A stretch of 64,000 bases of DNA from Phocoena phocoena. Lineage: Eukaryota > Chordata > Mammalia > Artiodactyla > Phocoenidae. Numbering within the stretch: position 1 is the first letter of the stretch; every line of letters starts with the position of its first letter. The position numbers and the translations under genes are program-made. The notes beneath the pieces are model-generated. The model saw only the letters and a program-made list of their open reading frames with translations. It was not told the DNA's origin and did not search any database. The DNA is taken from NCBI RefSeq assembly GCF_963924675.1, contig NC_089220.1, positions 60,708,639-60,772,638 of the forward strand. The letters run 5' to 3'. Positions 49,190-61,775 of this stretch are shown in pieces.

Positions 49190-49500
49190 CAAACACACTG
49201 ACTTCTGCGTCCATTCCTTCTTTCATTTCTACCGCCTCAATACTGAAGACCCTCATCAGATCACATCTGGGCTACTACTTTATTCCATTCTTATCTCTAG
49301 AGTGATGAGATTTGATCATCAGCTAATAAAGATCACTTTTCTCAAAAACTTTCAACAGCCCCCTATTGACAATGGGATAAGGCTGAATTCTTTAAAAAGG
49401 CATATAAGGCCTCCCATAAGATAACACCACATTATAACACCTTGAATTAACCTTCTGTTCTTCTCCAACTAATCTGATGCCTTCCTGCAAGTAATCCCCC
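49190..49500 (+). mobile_element. L2 fragment
   Basis: Contains 'agccccctattgacaatggg', then 'ataaggctgaattctttaaa' and 'ggcatataaggcctcccata', in the L2 order. Confidence 0.65.
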
Positions 49501-50899
49501 TTTAAGTCAAGAAGTAGACAACCAGAACAGAACAATAACTAGGGATGAATTTTTAAAGAGCTTCAGAAAAGTTTGCCCTCTCTTCAAATGGCTGCAAGCT
49601 GAGATAATTCTAGAAGTAAGTTATTTCAAACTTTCAAAGAACAAAAATTATCCAATTCTAAAGACATGTTTCTAAGAAAAGAAAAAGATGAAAGACTTAA
49701 TTCATTTTGAGAAAGTAGCCAAATCCTGAAATCAAAATCTGACTATGAAATTAGTGAACAATCTTACTATGAATATAGATGAAAAACTCTTGAAGAAAGT
49801 GAAGATAAAGCAAATTCAGTATTGTTTAATAATGTTCTATCTAAAAATATATGATGGTCAAGAGGCATTTATCCTTCAAAATTAGAAAGCCTATTACCAT
49901 GAAATTCTTATACGTAGATCATAGGAAAAAAATTTAAACAGGAATCAAGAGATACTCCTTTGAAATAATTAAAGAATAAATGGCTCAAAAATTACAACTG
50001 TGATGTTTCTTGGTAAAAGTCAAAGGCATTTTCATTAAGTTCAAAAGATGAAGATTCTTATTATCACCAACATTATTGTTAAGTTAAAGTTGATGCAATG
50101 ATAAAATGAGTTGGGAGATTAGAGTAGAGCAAAAGAGGTAGAACAGGGAACTCCGAAACTCCACCTTTCCACAAAAGCAATGAATAAGCGGGCAAATACT
50201 TTCAGAAGCAATTAAAGAATTAAGAATCTAATTAAAAACTTAGAATCACCAGGGTAATACTTAATAAAGGAGGAAAAGCTGCTGAATTTTGGTAAGAGAG
50301 CTCTGTGGTGTTCTAACTCACCCTATTTCCCTCCCCAACTTCCCAGACCCATGGTGGCCTTGAAGAAAACAACCTGCATTCCTGATGCAGGTTACTAGTA
50401 CCAGAGGGAACAATACAAATCTTATTCTCAAAGAACTGTAGCTGTGTAGTTTTGACCTCTCTGGTGGATCACTGAAAGACTGGCTCAAATGTTTCCCTTT
50501 GTTTTGACTGCCTTAGAGCTTTCCCAGGGCTGATGTGACTTCCTGGATGGTGTTTATCAAAGTCATTTAAAGGCAAATGTATTAGCTGCTGCCACTTGGG
50601 GCAAGGGATAACAGTTGGGGCAGGCAATAGTCAAACCAAAAACCCTTGTAAGAAAGAAGGTGGAGAAGGAGATACCAGGGGGATGAGGGCTTTAGAAAGT
50701 TTCCGCATATTGTAGGGAATCTAAACGGCCACATGCAAACCCAAGGCTGAAAGCATGCACAGAAAAGACCTACGAAGACCCTTAGCTTTCACCTCTGGTT
50801 AATTCAGGCTCTGTGCAAGTAGGACATGAAAGCTAAGGCACTGAAGTTGTCTGGATAAGCATTCAAGGAGTGCCCCAAAAGAGAGTCAATCTGCAAAGA
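49501..50899. other. Intron sequence, unassigned
   Basis: A-rich on the plus strand, possibly the eroded 5' part of the old L1 that follows. Not assignable by eye. Confidence 0.4.
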
Positions 50900-51317
50900 C
50901 TGAGAGAGTTTTTTTGTTTGTTTCGTTGGTTGGTTTCGTTGGAATCTCAGTCAAATCACTAGCTAACCTCCAAGATAACAGAACACAGACTTCAGTGGCC
51001 ACACATGACAAAGAATACAGACTTATAAAATCTGTTCAGAAAAGTCACTAAACAAACTACACGAATGACAAGAAGCAGCAACAAAAAACACTGGAAGAAG
51101 AGGTGAATATGATATCCAAAGGTGCCACATAATAATATTCAAAGTGACTACTTTTCAACAAACAATTACAAGTAATGCAAAGGAAGAAGAAAATATGGCC
51201 CATTCACAGGATAAAAAGAAAAAAATAGAAACCATCCTTGAGGAAGCCCAGACATTGGACAAAGACTTAAAATCAACTGTCTTAAAATCAACTTAAAAAC
51301 TTTAAATAAACTATCTT

Positions 51318-51463
51318 TGGGAAACCCATGGCAGTCCAGTGGTTAGGACTCGGCGCTTTCACTGCCAGGGCGCAGGTTCGATCCCTAGTCAGGGAACTAA
51401 CATCCTGCAAGCCATTTGGCCCAGCCAAAAACAAAAAAACAAAACAAAACAAAACAACCCACA
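51318..51463 (+). mobile_element. tRNA-Glu-like short SINE
   Basis: Contains 'cagtccagtggttaggactc' and 'cgcaggttcgatccctagtc', with a tail of AAAAC units. The target-site duplication is imperfect ('aaactatctt' at 51308-51317 against 'aaactatttt' at 51464-51473). Confidence 0.88.
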
Positions 51464-52215
51464 AAACTATTTTAAATATGTTCATATAGCTAAAAGAAAC
51501 CATAAAGAACTAAAGAAAACTAGGAGAATGATGTCTCAACACATAGAGGGTATCAGTAAAGATACTGATAGATAGAACTAGATTGATAGATAGAGAAATT
51601 ATTGAAAAAAAGGAACCAAATAGAAATTCTGGAGTTGAAAACTACAAAAACGAATGAAAATTCACTAGGTTTCAACAACAGATTTGAGAAGGCAAAAGAA
51701 AGATTCAGGAAACTTGAAGTAAGGTCAATTCAGATTATCCAGCCTGAGAAGCAGAAAGAAAAACAGAGTGAAAAAAAAAAGGCTAAGGGACCTCTGGAAC
51801 ACCATCAAGCATACCAACATATGCATACATTGCAAGTCACAAAAGGAAAGGAGATAGTAAAGGAGCAGAAATGACATTTGAAAAAGTAATGGTTGAAAGC
51901 TTCCCAAATTTGATGAAAGAAATGAGTCTATACAACCAAGAAGCTCAATGATTCCATAAATTCGAAGAAATGTAGAGGCACCTTATAATCAACCTGGTGA
52001 AAGCCACAAGGAAAGAATCTTGAAAGCAGTATGAGAGAAGCAACTCATCATGTATTTGGAATACTCAATAAGATGAATAGCTGATTTCTCATCCAAAATC
52101 ACAGCCAGAAACATCATGACTCACTGAATAGTCTATGAATCATAAACACAGTAAGTAAAAAGAAAACCACTCTTAGGCACAATATACCAAAACTGCTGAA
52201 ATCCAAGGATGAGAA

Positions 52216-52559
52216 GGGCTTCCCTGATGGCATAGTGGTTAAGAATCTGCCTGCCAATGCAGGGAACACAGGTTCGAGCGCTGGTCGGGGAAGATCCCAC
52301 ATGCCACAGCGCAACTAGGCCCGTGTGCCATGACTACTGAGCCTGCGCCCAGGAGCCTGTGAGCCACAACTACTGAGCCCGCATGCCACAACTACTGAAG
52401 CCCACACTCCTAGAGCCTGTGCTTCACAACAAGAGAAGCCACCACAATGAGAAGCCTATGCACATCAACAAAGAGTAGCCCCTGATTGCTACAACTAGAG
52501 AAAAGCCCTTGCACTGCAATGAAGACCCAACGCAGCCAAAAATAAATAAATAAATAAAA
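52216..52559 (+). mobile_element. Long CHR-type SINE with internal repeats
   Basis: Head 'gggcttccctgatggcatag'. The middle is lengthened by repeated blocks of the type 'gccacaactactgagccc' (around 52330-52400). It ends in an AAAT-repeat tail. No clean target-site duplication; older than the other CHR copies. Confidence 0.88.
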
Positions 52560-54623
52560 ATGTTAAAAACAAAGACAATGAGAAAAGTTTAAAAGCAACC
52601 AAAGACACATTACTTTCAAAGGCATTGACTAACCACTGATTTTTTCACTTAAAAAAAAAAAAAGGAATCTATATGACACTGCATTGCAATATGTTCAAAG
52701 TGCTAAAAGAAAATAAATGCCAAGGGAGGACCTTCAAGATGGCAGAGGAGTAAGACATAGAGATCACCTTCCTCCCCACAAATACATCAAAAATACATCT
52801 ACATGTGGAATAACTCCTACAGAACACCTACTGGCAGAAGACCTCAGACTTCCCAAAAGGCAAGAAAATCCCTACATACCTGCGTAGGGCAAAAGAAAAA
52901 AGAAAAAACAGAGACAAAAGAATAGGGATGGGACCCACACCTCTTGGAGGGAGCTGTGAAGGAGAAGTTTCCACACACTAGGAAGCCCCTTCGCGGGCGG
53001 AGACAGGGTGTGCGCAGCGGGGAGCTTCGGAGCTGCGGAGGAGAGCGCAGCAACGGGGGTGCAGAAGGCAAAGCAGAGAGATTCCTGCACAGAGGATCGG
53101 GGCCGACCAGCAGTCACCAGCCTGAGAGGCTTGTCTGCTCACCTGCTGGGATGGGTGAGGGCTGGGAGCTGAGGCTCGGGCATCAGAGGGCAGATCCCAG
53201 GGAGAGGACTGGGGTTGGCTGCGTGAACACAGCCTGAAGGGGGCTAATGCACCACAGCTAGCTGGGAGAGAATCTGGGAGAAAGTCTGGAAATGCCTAAG
53301 AAGCAAGAGACAATTGTTTCAGGGTGCGCGAGGATTGGGGATTCAGAGCATCCCCTAAACAAGCTTCAGAGACAGGCGTGAGCCGCAGCTTTCAGCGTGG
53401 ACACCAGAGACAGGCATGAAACGCTAAGGCTGCTGCTGCAGCCACCAAGAAGCCTGTGTGTAAACACAGGTCACTATCCACACTTCCCCTCCTGGGAGCC
53501 TGTGCAGCCCGTCACTGCCAGGGTCCCGGGACAATTTCCCTGGGAGAACACACACCACGCCACACGGTGTTGCAATGTCAGGCCAGCCTCTGTAGCTGCA
53601 GGCTCACCCTGCATTCTGTACCCCTCCCTCCCCACAGCCTGAGTGAGACAGAGCCTCCTAGTCAGCCGCTCCTTTAACTCCCTCCTGTCTGGGTGAAGAG
53701 AAGACGTCAGAGGGCAACCTACATGCAGGGGCAGGGCCAAATCCAAAGCTGAACCCCAGGAGCTGTGCAAACAAAGAAGAGAAAGGAAAATTTCTCCGTG
53801 CAGCCTCAGGAGCAGCGGATTAAATCTCCACAATCAACTTGATGTACCCTGCATCTGTGAAATAACTGAATAGACAACAAATCCTCCCAACATTGAGGTG
53901 GTGGACTTTGGGAGCAACTGTGGACTTGAGGTTTGCTATATGTGACTGACTAGTTTCTGATTTATAAGTTTACATTAGTTTAAATTTTAGATCTTTTTAT
54001 CATTGTTGGATTTGTTTATTGGTTTGGTTGCTCTCTTCTTTTTTTATTACCTTTAAAATTTTTTATTCTAACATTTAAAAATTTTTTATTTTATTTATTT
54101 ATTTTCTTCTCCCTTTTCTTCTGAGCTGTGTGGCTGACAGGGTCTTGGTGCTCTGGCTGGGTGTCAGGCCTGAGCTTCTGAGGTGGGAGAGCTCAGTTCA
54201 GAACGTTGGACCACCAGAGACCTCCTGGCTCCATGTAATATTGATCCGCAAGAGCTCTCCCAGAGATCTCCATCACAACACTAAGACGCAGCTCCACTCA
54301 ACAACCAGCAAGATACAGTGCTGGAGAACCCACAGCAAACAACTAGCAAGACAGGAAGACAAACCACCCATTTGCAGAGAGGCTGCGTAAAATCATACTG
54401 GGGCACAGACACCCCAAAAGAGACCACAGGAGGCAGTCCTGCACACCAGAAAGACTAGATCCAGCCTCATCCACCAGAACACAGGCACCAGTCCCCTCCA
54501 CGAGGAAACACACACAACCCACTGAACCAACCTTACCCACTGGGGGCAGACACCAAAAACAATGGGAATTACGAACATGCAGCCTGTGAAAAGGAGACCC
54601 CCAAACACAGTAAGTCAAGCAAA

Positions 54624-55510
54624 ATGAGAAGACAGAGAAATACACAGCAGATGAAGGAGCAAGGTAAAAACCCAACAAACCAAACAAATGAAGAGGAAAT
54701 AGGCAGTCTACCTGAAAAACAATTCAGAGTAGTGATAGTAAAGATTATCCAAAATCCTGGAAATAGAATGGAGAAAATAAAAGAAACGTTTAACAAGGAC
54801 CTAGAAGAACTAAAGAGCACAGAAACAATGATGAACAACACAATAAATGAAATTAAAAATTCTCTAGAAGGAATCAGTAGCAGAATAACTGAGGCAGAAG
54901 AATGCATAACTGACCTGGAAGATAAAATAGTGGAAATAACTACCACAGAGCAGAAAAAAGAATGAAAATAATTGAGGACAGTCTCACAGACTTCTGGGAC
55001 AACATTAAACGCACCAACATTCAAATTATAGGGGTCCCAGAAGAAGAAGAGGAAAAGAAAGAGACTGAGGAAATATTTGAAGAAATTATACTTGAACACT
55101 TCCCTAATATGGGAAAGGAAATAGCCAATCAAGTCCAGAAAGGGCAGAGAGTCCCATACAGGATAAATCCAAGGAGAAACATGCCAAGACACGTATTAAT
55201 CAAACTATCAAAAATTAAATACAAAGAAAAAATATTAAAATCAGCAAGGGAAAAACAACAAATACCATACAAGGGAATCTTCATAAGATTAACAGCTGAT
55301 CTTTCATCAGACACTCTGCAAGCCAGAAGGGAGTGGTGGGACATATTTAAAGTGGTGAAGGGGAAAAACCTACAACCAAGATTACTCTACCCAGCAAGGA
55401 TCTCATTCAGATTTGATGGAGCAATTAAAACCTTTACAGACAAGCAAAAGCTAAGAGAATTCAGCACCACCAAACCAGCTTTACAACAAATGCTAAAGGA
55501 ATTTCTCTAG
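54624..55510 (+). pseudogene. L1 ORF1 (RNA-binding protein), frameshifted
   Basis: ORF1p is the L1 RNA-binding chaperone. The first 113 codons (54624-54965) cover the N-terminal part with its coiled-coil region (for example KSTETMMNNTINEIKNSLEG). A one-base shift at the A-rich stretch near 54955-54970 ends this frame. The rest (54962-55510, another frame, 182 codons) covers the RNA-recognition and C-terminal domains, with phrases such as IIGVPEEEEE, NPRRNMPRHV and LTADLSSDTLQARREW. No full product can form. Confidence 0.9.
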
Positions 55511-55568
55511 GCAGGAAGCACAAGAGAAGGAAAAGACCTACAATAACAAACCCAAAACAATTAAGAAA

Positions 55569-58500
55569 ATGGTAATAGGGACATACATATCGATAATTAA
55601 CTTAAATGTAAATGGATTAAATGCTCCAACTAAAAGACATAGACTGGCTGAATGGATACAAAAACAAGACCTTTATGTATGCTGTCTACAAGAGCCCAAC
55701 TTCAGACATAGGGACACATACAGACCGAAAGTGAGGGGATGGAAAAACATATTCCATGCAACTGGAAATCAAAAGAAAGCTGGAGAAGCAATTCTCAGAG
55801 CAGACAAAATAGACTTTGAAATAAAGACTATTACAAGAGACAAAGAAGGAGACTACATAATGATCAAGGGATCAATCGAAGAAGAAGATATAAAAATTGT
55901 AAATCTTTATGCACCCAACATAGGAGCACCTCAATACATAAGGCAAATGCTAACAGCCATAAAAGGGAAAATCGACAGTAACACAATCATAGTAGGGGAC
56001 TTTAACACCACATATTCACCAATGGACAGATCAACCAAAATGAAAATGAATAAGGAAACACAAGTTTTAAATGACACATTAAACAAGATGGACTTAATTG
56101 ATATTTATAGGACATTCCATCCAAAAAGAACAGAATACACTTTCTTCTCAAGTTCTCATGGAACATTCTCCAGGATAGATCATATCTTGAGTCACAAATC
56201 AAGCCTTGGTAAATTTAATAAAACTAGAAATGTATCAAGTATCTTTTCTGACCACAATGCTATGAGACTAGATATCAATTTCAGGGGAAAAAAAATCTGT
56301 AAAAAATACAAATACATGGAGGCTAAACAATACACTACTAAATAACCAAGAGATCACTGAAGAAATCAAAGAGGAAATCAAAAAATACCTAGAAACAAAT
56401 GGCGATGAAAACACGATGGCCCAAAACCTATGGGATGCAGTAAAAGCAGTTCTAAGAGGGAAGTTTATAGCAATACAATCCTACCTCAAGAAACATGGAA
56501 AATCTCAAATAAACAACTATTCTTATAACTAAAGCAATTAGAGAAAGAAGAACAACAACAACAAAAAAACCCATAGTTAGCTGAAGGAAAGAAATCATAA
56601 AGTTCAGATCAGAAATAAATGAAAAAGAAATGAAGGAAATGATAGCAAAGATCAATAAACCTAAAAGCTAGTACTTTGAGAAGGTAAACAAAATTGATAA
56701 GCCATTAGCTGGACTCATCAAGAAACAAAGGGAGGGGCTTCCCTGGTGGTGCATTGGTTAAGAATCCACCTGCCAATGCAGGGGACACAGGTTTGATCCT
56801 TGGTCCGGGAGGTTCCCACATGCCACAGAGCAGCTAAGCCTATGTGCCACAAATACTGAAGCCTGCATGCCTAGAGCCCGTGCTCTGCCACAAGAGAAGC
56901 CACCACAGTGAGAAGCCCACGTGCAGCAATGAAAACAAATGCAGCCAAAAATAAATAAATAAATAAATATTTTTTAAAAAAAGAAACAAAGGGCGAAGAC
57001 TCAGATCAACAGAATGATAAATGCAAAAGGAGAACATCACACTGCAGAAATACAAAGGATCATAAGAGATTACTATAAGCGACTATATGCCAATAAAACA
57101 GACAATGTGGAAGAAATGGACAAATTCTTAGAAAAGCACAACCTTCCAAGACTGAACCAGGAAGAAATAGAAAATATAAACAGACCCATCACAGCACTGA
57201 AATTGAAGTTGTGATTAAATATCTTCCAATAAACAAAAGCCCAGGACCAGATGGCTTCACAGGCGAATTCTATCAAACATTTAGAGAAGAGCTATCCTTC
57301 TCAAACCTTCCATAATATAGCAGAGGGAGAAACACTCCCAAACTCATTCTAAGAGGCCACCAAAACCCTGATACCAAAACTAGACAAAGATGTCACAAAG
57401 AAAGAAAACTACAGGCCAATATCACTGATGAACATAGATGAAAAAATCCTCAACAAAATACTAGCAGACAGAATTCAGCAGCAAATAAAAAGGATCATAC
57501 ATCAGGTTCAAGTGGGTTTATCCCAGGAACGCAAGGATTCTTCAGTATACACAAATCAATCAATGTGATGCACTATATTAACAACTTGAAGGAGAAAAAC
57601 TATATGATCACCTCAATAGATGCAGAAAAAGATTTTGACAGAATTCAACACCAATTTATGATAAAAAAAAAAACTCCAGAAAATAGGCATAGAGGGAACT
57701 TTCCTCAACATAATAAAAGCCATATATGACAAACCCACAGCCAGCATCATTCTCAATGGTGAAAAACTAAAACCACTCCCACTAAGATCAGGAACAAGAC
57801 AAGGTTGCCCACTCTCACCACTATTATTCCACATAGTTTTGGAAGTTTTAGCCACAGCAATCAGAGAAGAACCAGAAATAAAAGGAATTCAAATTGGAAA
57901 AAAAGAAGTAAAGCTGTCACTGTGTGCAGATGACATGACATTATACACAGAGAATCCTAAAGATGCTACCAGAAAACTACTAGAGCTAATCATGGAATTG
58001 GGTAAAGTACCAGGACACAAAATTAATGCACAGAAATCTCTTGCAGTCCTATACACTAATGATGAAAAATCTGAAAGAGAAATTATGGAAACACTCCCAT
58101 TTACCACTGCAACAAAAAGAATAAAATACCTAGATATAAACCTACCTAAGGAGACAAAAGACCTGTATGCAGAAAATTATAACACTGATGAAAGAAATTA
58201 AAGATGATACAAACAGATGGAGAGATATACCATATTCTTGGATTGGAAGAATCAACATTGTGAAAATGACTATAGTACCCAAAGCAATCTACAGATTCAA
58301 TGCAATCCCTATCAGACTACCAATGAAATTTTTCACAGAACTAGAACAAAAAAATTCACAGTTTGTATGGAAACACAAAAGACCCTGAATTGCCAAAGCA
58401 ATCTTGAGAAAGAAAAACAGAGCTGGAGGAATCAGGCTCCTGGACTTCCAAGTACACTCCAAATCTACAATAATCAAGACAGTATGGTACTGGCACAAAA

Positions 58501-59660
58501 AGAGAAATATTGATTAAAGGAACAGGATAGAAAGCCCAGAGATAAACCCAGGCATCTATGGTGAACTTATCTTTGATAAAGGAGGGAAAAATATACAATG
58601 GAGAAAAGACAGCCTCTTCAGTAAGTGGTGCTGGGAAAGCTGGACAGCTACATGTTAAAGCATGAAATTAGAACACTCCCTAACACCATACACAAAAGTA
58701 AACTCAAAATGGATTAAAGACCTAAATGTAAGGCCAAACACTATAAAACTCTTAGAGGAAAACATAGGCAGAACACTCTATGACATAAATCACACCAAGA
58801 TCCTTTTTGATCCACCTCCTAGAGAAATGGAAATTAAAACAAAAACAAACAAATGGGACTTAATTAAACTTAAAAGCTTTTGCACAGCAAAGGAAATCAT
58901 AAACAAGATGAAAAGACAACCCTCAGAATGGGAGAAAATATTTGCAAATGAAGCAACTGACAAAGGATTAATCTCCAAAATATACAAGCAGCTCATGCAG
59001 CTCAATATCAAAAAACAAACAACCCAATCCAAACATGGGCAGCAGACCTAAATAGACATTTCTCCAAAGAAGATTTAGATTGCCAACAAACACATGAAAG
59101 GATGCTCAACATCACTAATCAGTAGAGAAATGCAACTCAAAACTACAATGAAGTATCACGTCACACCAGTCAGAATGGCCATCATCAAAAAATCTAGAAA
59201 CAATAAATGCTGGAGAGAGTGTGGAGAAAAGGGAACCCTCTTGCACTGTTGGTGGGAATGTAAATTGATACAGCCACGATGTTGAATAGTATGGAGGTTC
59301 CTTAAAAAACTAAAAATAGAACTATAATACGACCCAGCAATCCCACTACTGGGCATATACCCTGAGAAAACCATAATGCAAAAAGAGTCATGTACCAAAA
59401 TGCTCACTGCAGCTCTATTTACAATAGCCAGGACATGGAAGCAACCTAAGTGTCCATCAACAGATGAATGGATAAAGAAGATGTGGCACATATACAATGG
59501 AATATTACTTAGCCATAAAAAGAAACGAAATTGAGTTATTTGTAGTGAGGTGGATGGACATAGAGTCTGTCATACAGAGTGAAGTAAGTAGAAAGAGAAA
59601 AACAAACACCGTACGCTAACACGTACGGAATACGTGTTAATATATGGAATCTAAAAAAAA
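55569..59660 (+). pseudogene. L1 ORF2 (endonuclease-reverse transcriptase), multiply broken
   Basis: The endonuclease domain is open at 55569-56345 (258 codons). It keeps several active-site motifs, including the Glu in LQEP, VGDFNT, SRIDHIL and SDHN. The frame then shifts near 56340. A SINE (56733-56980) interrupts the next part. Reverse-transcriptase pieces follow at 57014-57214 and 57839-58201, where the catalytic box reads CADDM rather than the usual FADD. The C-terminal parts sit in other frames (58167-58388, 58662-59051, 59094-59285). Clearly non-functional. Confidence 0.9.
56733..56980 (+). mobile_element. CHR-type SINE nested inside L1 ORF2
   Basis: Starts 'ggggcttccctggtggtgca' and ends in an AAAT-repeat tail. 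An exact 13-bp target-site duplication 'aagaaacaaaggg' is at 56720-56732 and 56981-56993. It postdates the L1 insertion. Confidence 0.95.
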
Positions 59661-60109
59661 ATGGTTATGAAGAACCTAGGGGCAGGATGGGAATAAAGAC
59701 GCAGACCTACTAGAGAATGGACTTGAGGACACAGGGAAGGGGAAGGGTAAGCTGGGACAAAGTGAGAGAGTGGCATGGACATATATACACTACCAAATGT
59801 AAAACAGATAGCTAGTGGGAAGCAGCCACATAGCACAGGGAGATCAGCTCAGTGCTTTGTGACCACCTAGAGGGGTGGGATAGGGAGGGTAAGAGGGAGG
59901 GAGATGCAAGAGGGAGGAGATATGGGGATATATGTATAGCTGATTCACTTTGTTATAAAGCAGAAACTAACGCACCATTGTAAAGCAATTATACTCGCAT
60001 AAAGATGTTTTTTAAAATAATTAATTAATTTTAAAAAAGAAAAAGATATGAAAAAGAGTTCTTTACCCAAACTATGAAACATTACTGACCAAAAGGAATG
60101 AAGACCTAA

Positions 60110-61775
60110 AGAAACAGAATGTACCGTATGCATACATGGAAGACTCAAAATTGTTAGGATGTCAATTTCTCCCTACTGCTCTATAAATTCATTGCAACCC
60201 CAATCAAAATACAAAGGAATTGCCACAGAAGTTGACCTGCTGATTCTGTTAGGTTAAACCGTATGAAAATTTGAAATTTTACTATTTTGATCTATAAAGA
60301 AGTCAATTTTCATATAGTTTAACCCAACTCAATGTGTTTGGAAATGCAAAAAGCCAAGGAACGCTCTGACAATTTTGACAGATCAAAAGAACTGTTCTAC
60401 TGGATTTCAAGACTTATTATGAAACTATAGTATTTAAGGCAGCATAGTATTGGTGCAAAGACAGATTTTTTTAAAACCTGCAAAATAGAAAAAGAGACTG
60501 AGAAATAGATCCACCCATACATGGATCTTCATTTCCTACAAAGCTAACACTGCAAAGCGATGGTAAAGGCACAGGGTTTTTATTAAATGTTGCTTGGAAA
60601 ATTGAACATGCATGTCGAAAAAGTGAAATTTGTTTCCCTACTTCACATCATATACAAAAATTGAGTCTAGGTGTACTGTAAATCTAACTTTAAAAGCGAA
60701 ACAATAAACCTTCTAGAAGATCAGACAGGAGAATATCTACATGACACAAAAGTAGAAAAAACTTACTTATAGTACACAAAAAGCACTAACCTTAAAGAAA
60801 AACGTTACTAAATCAGACTATGCTTCATTTTAAAACTTTGTTTACCAAAAGACAATTATTTAAGGAGTGCAGTGACAATCTGGAGGAGGAAAAAAATGTG
60901 CTGTAAATATAACCAACAAAGGGCCCATATCAAGAATATGTAATAGTTCATACAAATCAATAAGAAAAAAGACCAACAACCCAAAAGTCATCAATGACAA
61001 AAAAGAAAATCCAAATGGTTAAGAAAATTTTGAAAATGAATAATCATGTTGGTAATGAAGAAAATGAAAATTCAAACTAAATGAGATAATACTACACACC
61101 CACTAGGATGGCTACAACTTGAAAGTTATAATAGTACCCAGTACTGGTGTGGAGCCTGCATATACTGCTGGTAGTACAACCAGTTTGTAAAATTAGTTTG
61201 GCCCTACAGCTGAACAACTGCATACCCTATATACCATATGTTCTACTCCTACTTGTGCATCCAACATAAATGAGTATATGTGTGTCATGTATAAGAAAGT
61301 TGAAGGAAACAGTATTTGTGATCATCAAAAATTAGAAACACTCAACTGTCCATCAACAGTAGGATGGATAAGTAAACTGCAATATATTCATGTAACTGAA
61401 TACTATACAAAAATTAAAAGGAGAAAACTACAGCCACATGCAATAGTATATAATATTCAATGAAATAAGTTAGAATTGAAAGAAAACTACCTTATGATTC
61501 TCTTTATATAAAGTTCAAAAAAAACCGGCAAAACTAAACCAAGAATGTTTAGGGACACATACTTATGTGTTGAAACTATAAAGAAATACAAGTCAGGACA
61601 GTGGTTACCTTCTCAGGAAGGCAAAGGCACAAGGGGGTGCTAGTAATGTTGTTTCTTGACCTGATAATGGTTACACGAGCATTTACATTGTGATAAGTCA
61701 TCAAGCTGTATGTTTGTACTTTGTATACTTTTTTTGGATGCTTGCTGTATTTTTCTATAAAAATGTTAATGTTAA
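60110..61775 (+). mobile_element. Old L1 ORF2 to 3' end fragment
   Basis: Diverged ORF2 blocks: 'ttgttaggatgtcaatttct', 'tgaaactatagtatttaagg', 'gatggctacaacttgaaag', 'caactgtccatcaacagtag'. It ends with a 3' UTR around 61770. It may be the 3' continuation of the old L1 at 50900-52723, into which the younger L1 went; the ORF2 5' part would then be lost. Confidence 0.75.

Larger units (their letters stand above)
50900..52723 (+). mobile_element. Old L1, 5' UTR/ORF1 region, interrupted
   Basis: Diverged ORF1-type sequence ('aaattctggagttgaaaact', 'gaagaaatgtagaggcacct', 'ttctcatccaaaatcacagc', 'atgttcaaagtgctaaaaga'). It is interrupted by the two SINEs at 51318-51463 and 52216-52559, and ends where the younger L1 begins. 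Confidence 0.75.
52724..60041 (+). mobile_element. Long L1 retrotransposon, near full length but inactive
   Basis: The 5' UTR starts 'gggaggaccttcaagatggc' and keeps CpG-rich sequence around 52985-53110. ORF1 lies at 54624-55510 and ORF2 at 55569 to about 59650, followed by the G-rich 3' UTR and A-rich end. The length is about 7.3 kb including a 0.25 kb SINE. Frameshifts in both ORFs, stops in ORF2 and the SINE insertion show it cannot mobilise itself. It lies in the first intron of the window, antisense to the gene. No exact target-site duplication could be recognised. Confidence 0.93.

Noticed and set aside
53397..53833. Overlapping open frames on both strands in the CpG-rich zone
   Set aside because: They lie in the L1 5' UTR, which is non-coding; GC-rich sequence gives long frames by chance.
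54569..55192. Longest minus-strand open frame (207 codons)
   Set aside because: It is the antisense shadow of L1 ORF1. The A-rich sense strand yields a Phe/Leu/Ser-rich hydrophobic reading that only imitates a membrane protein.
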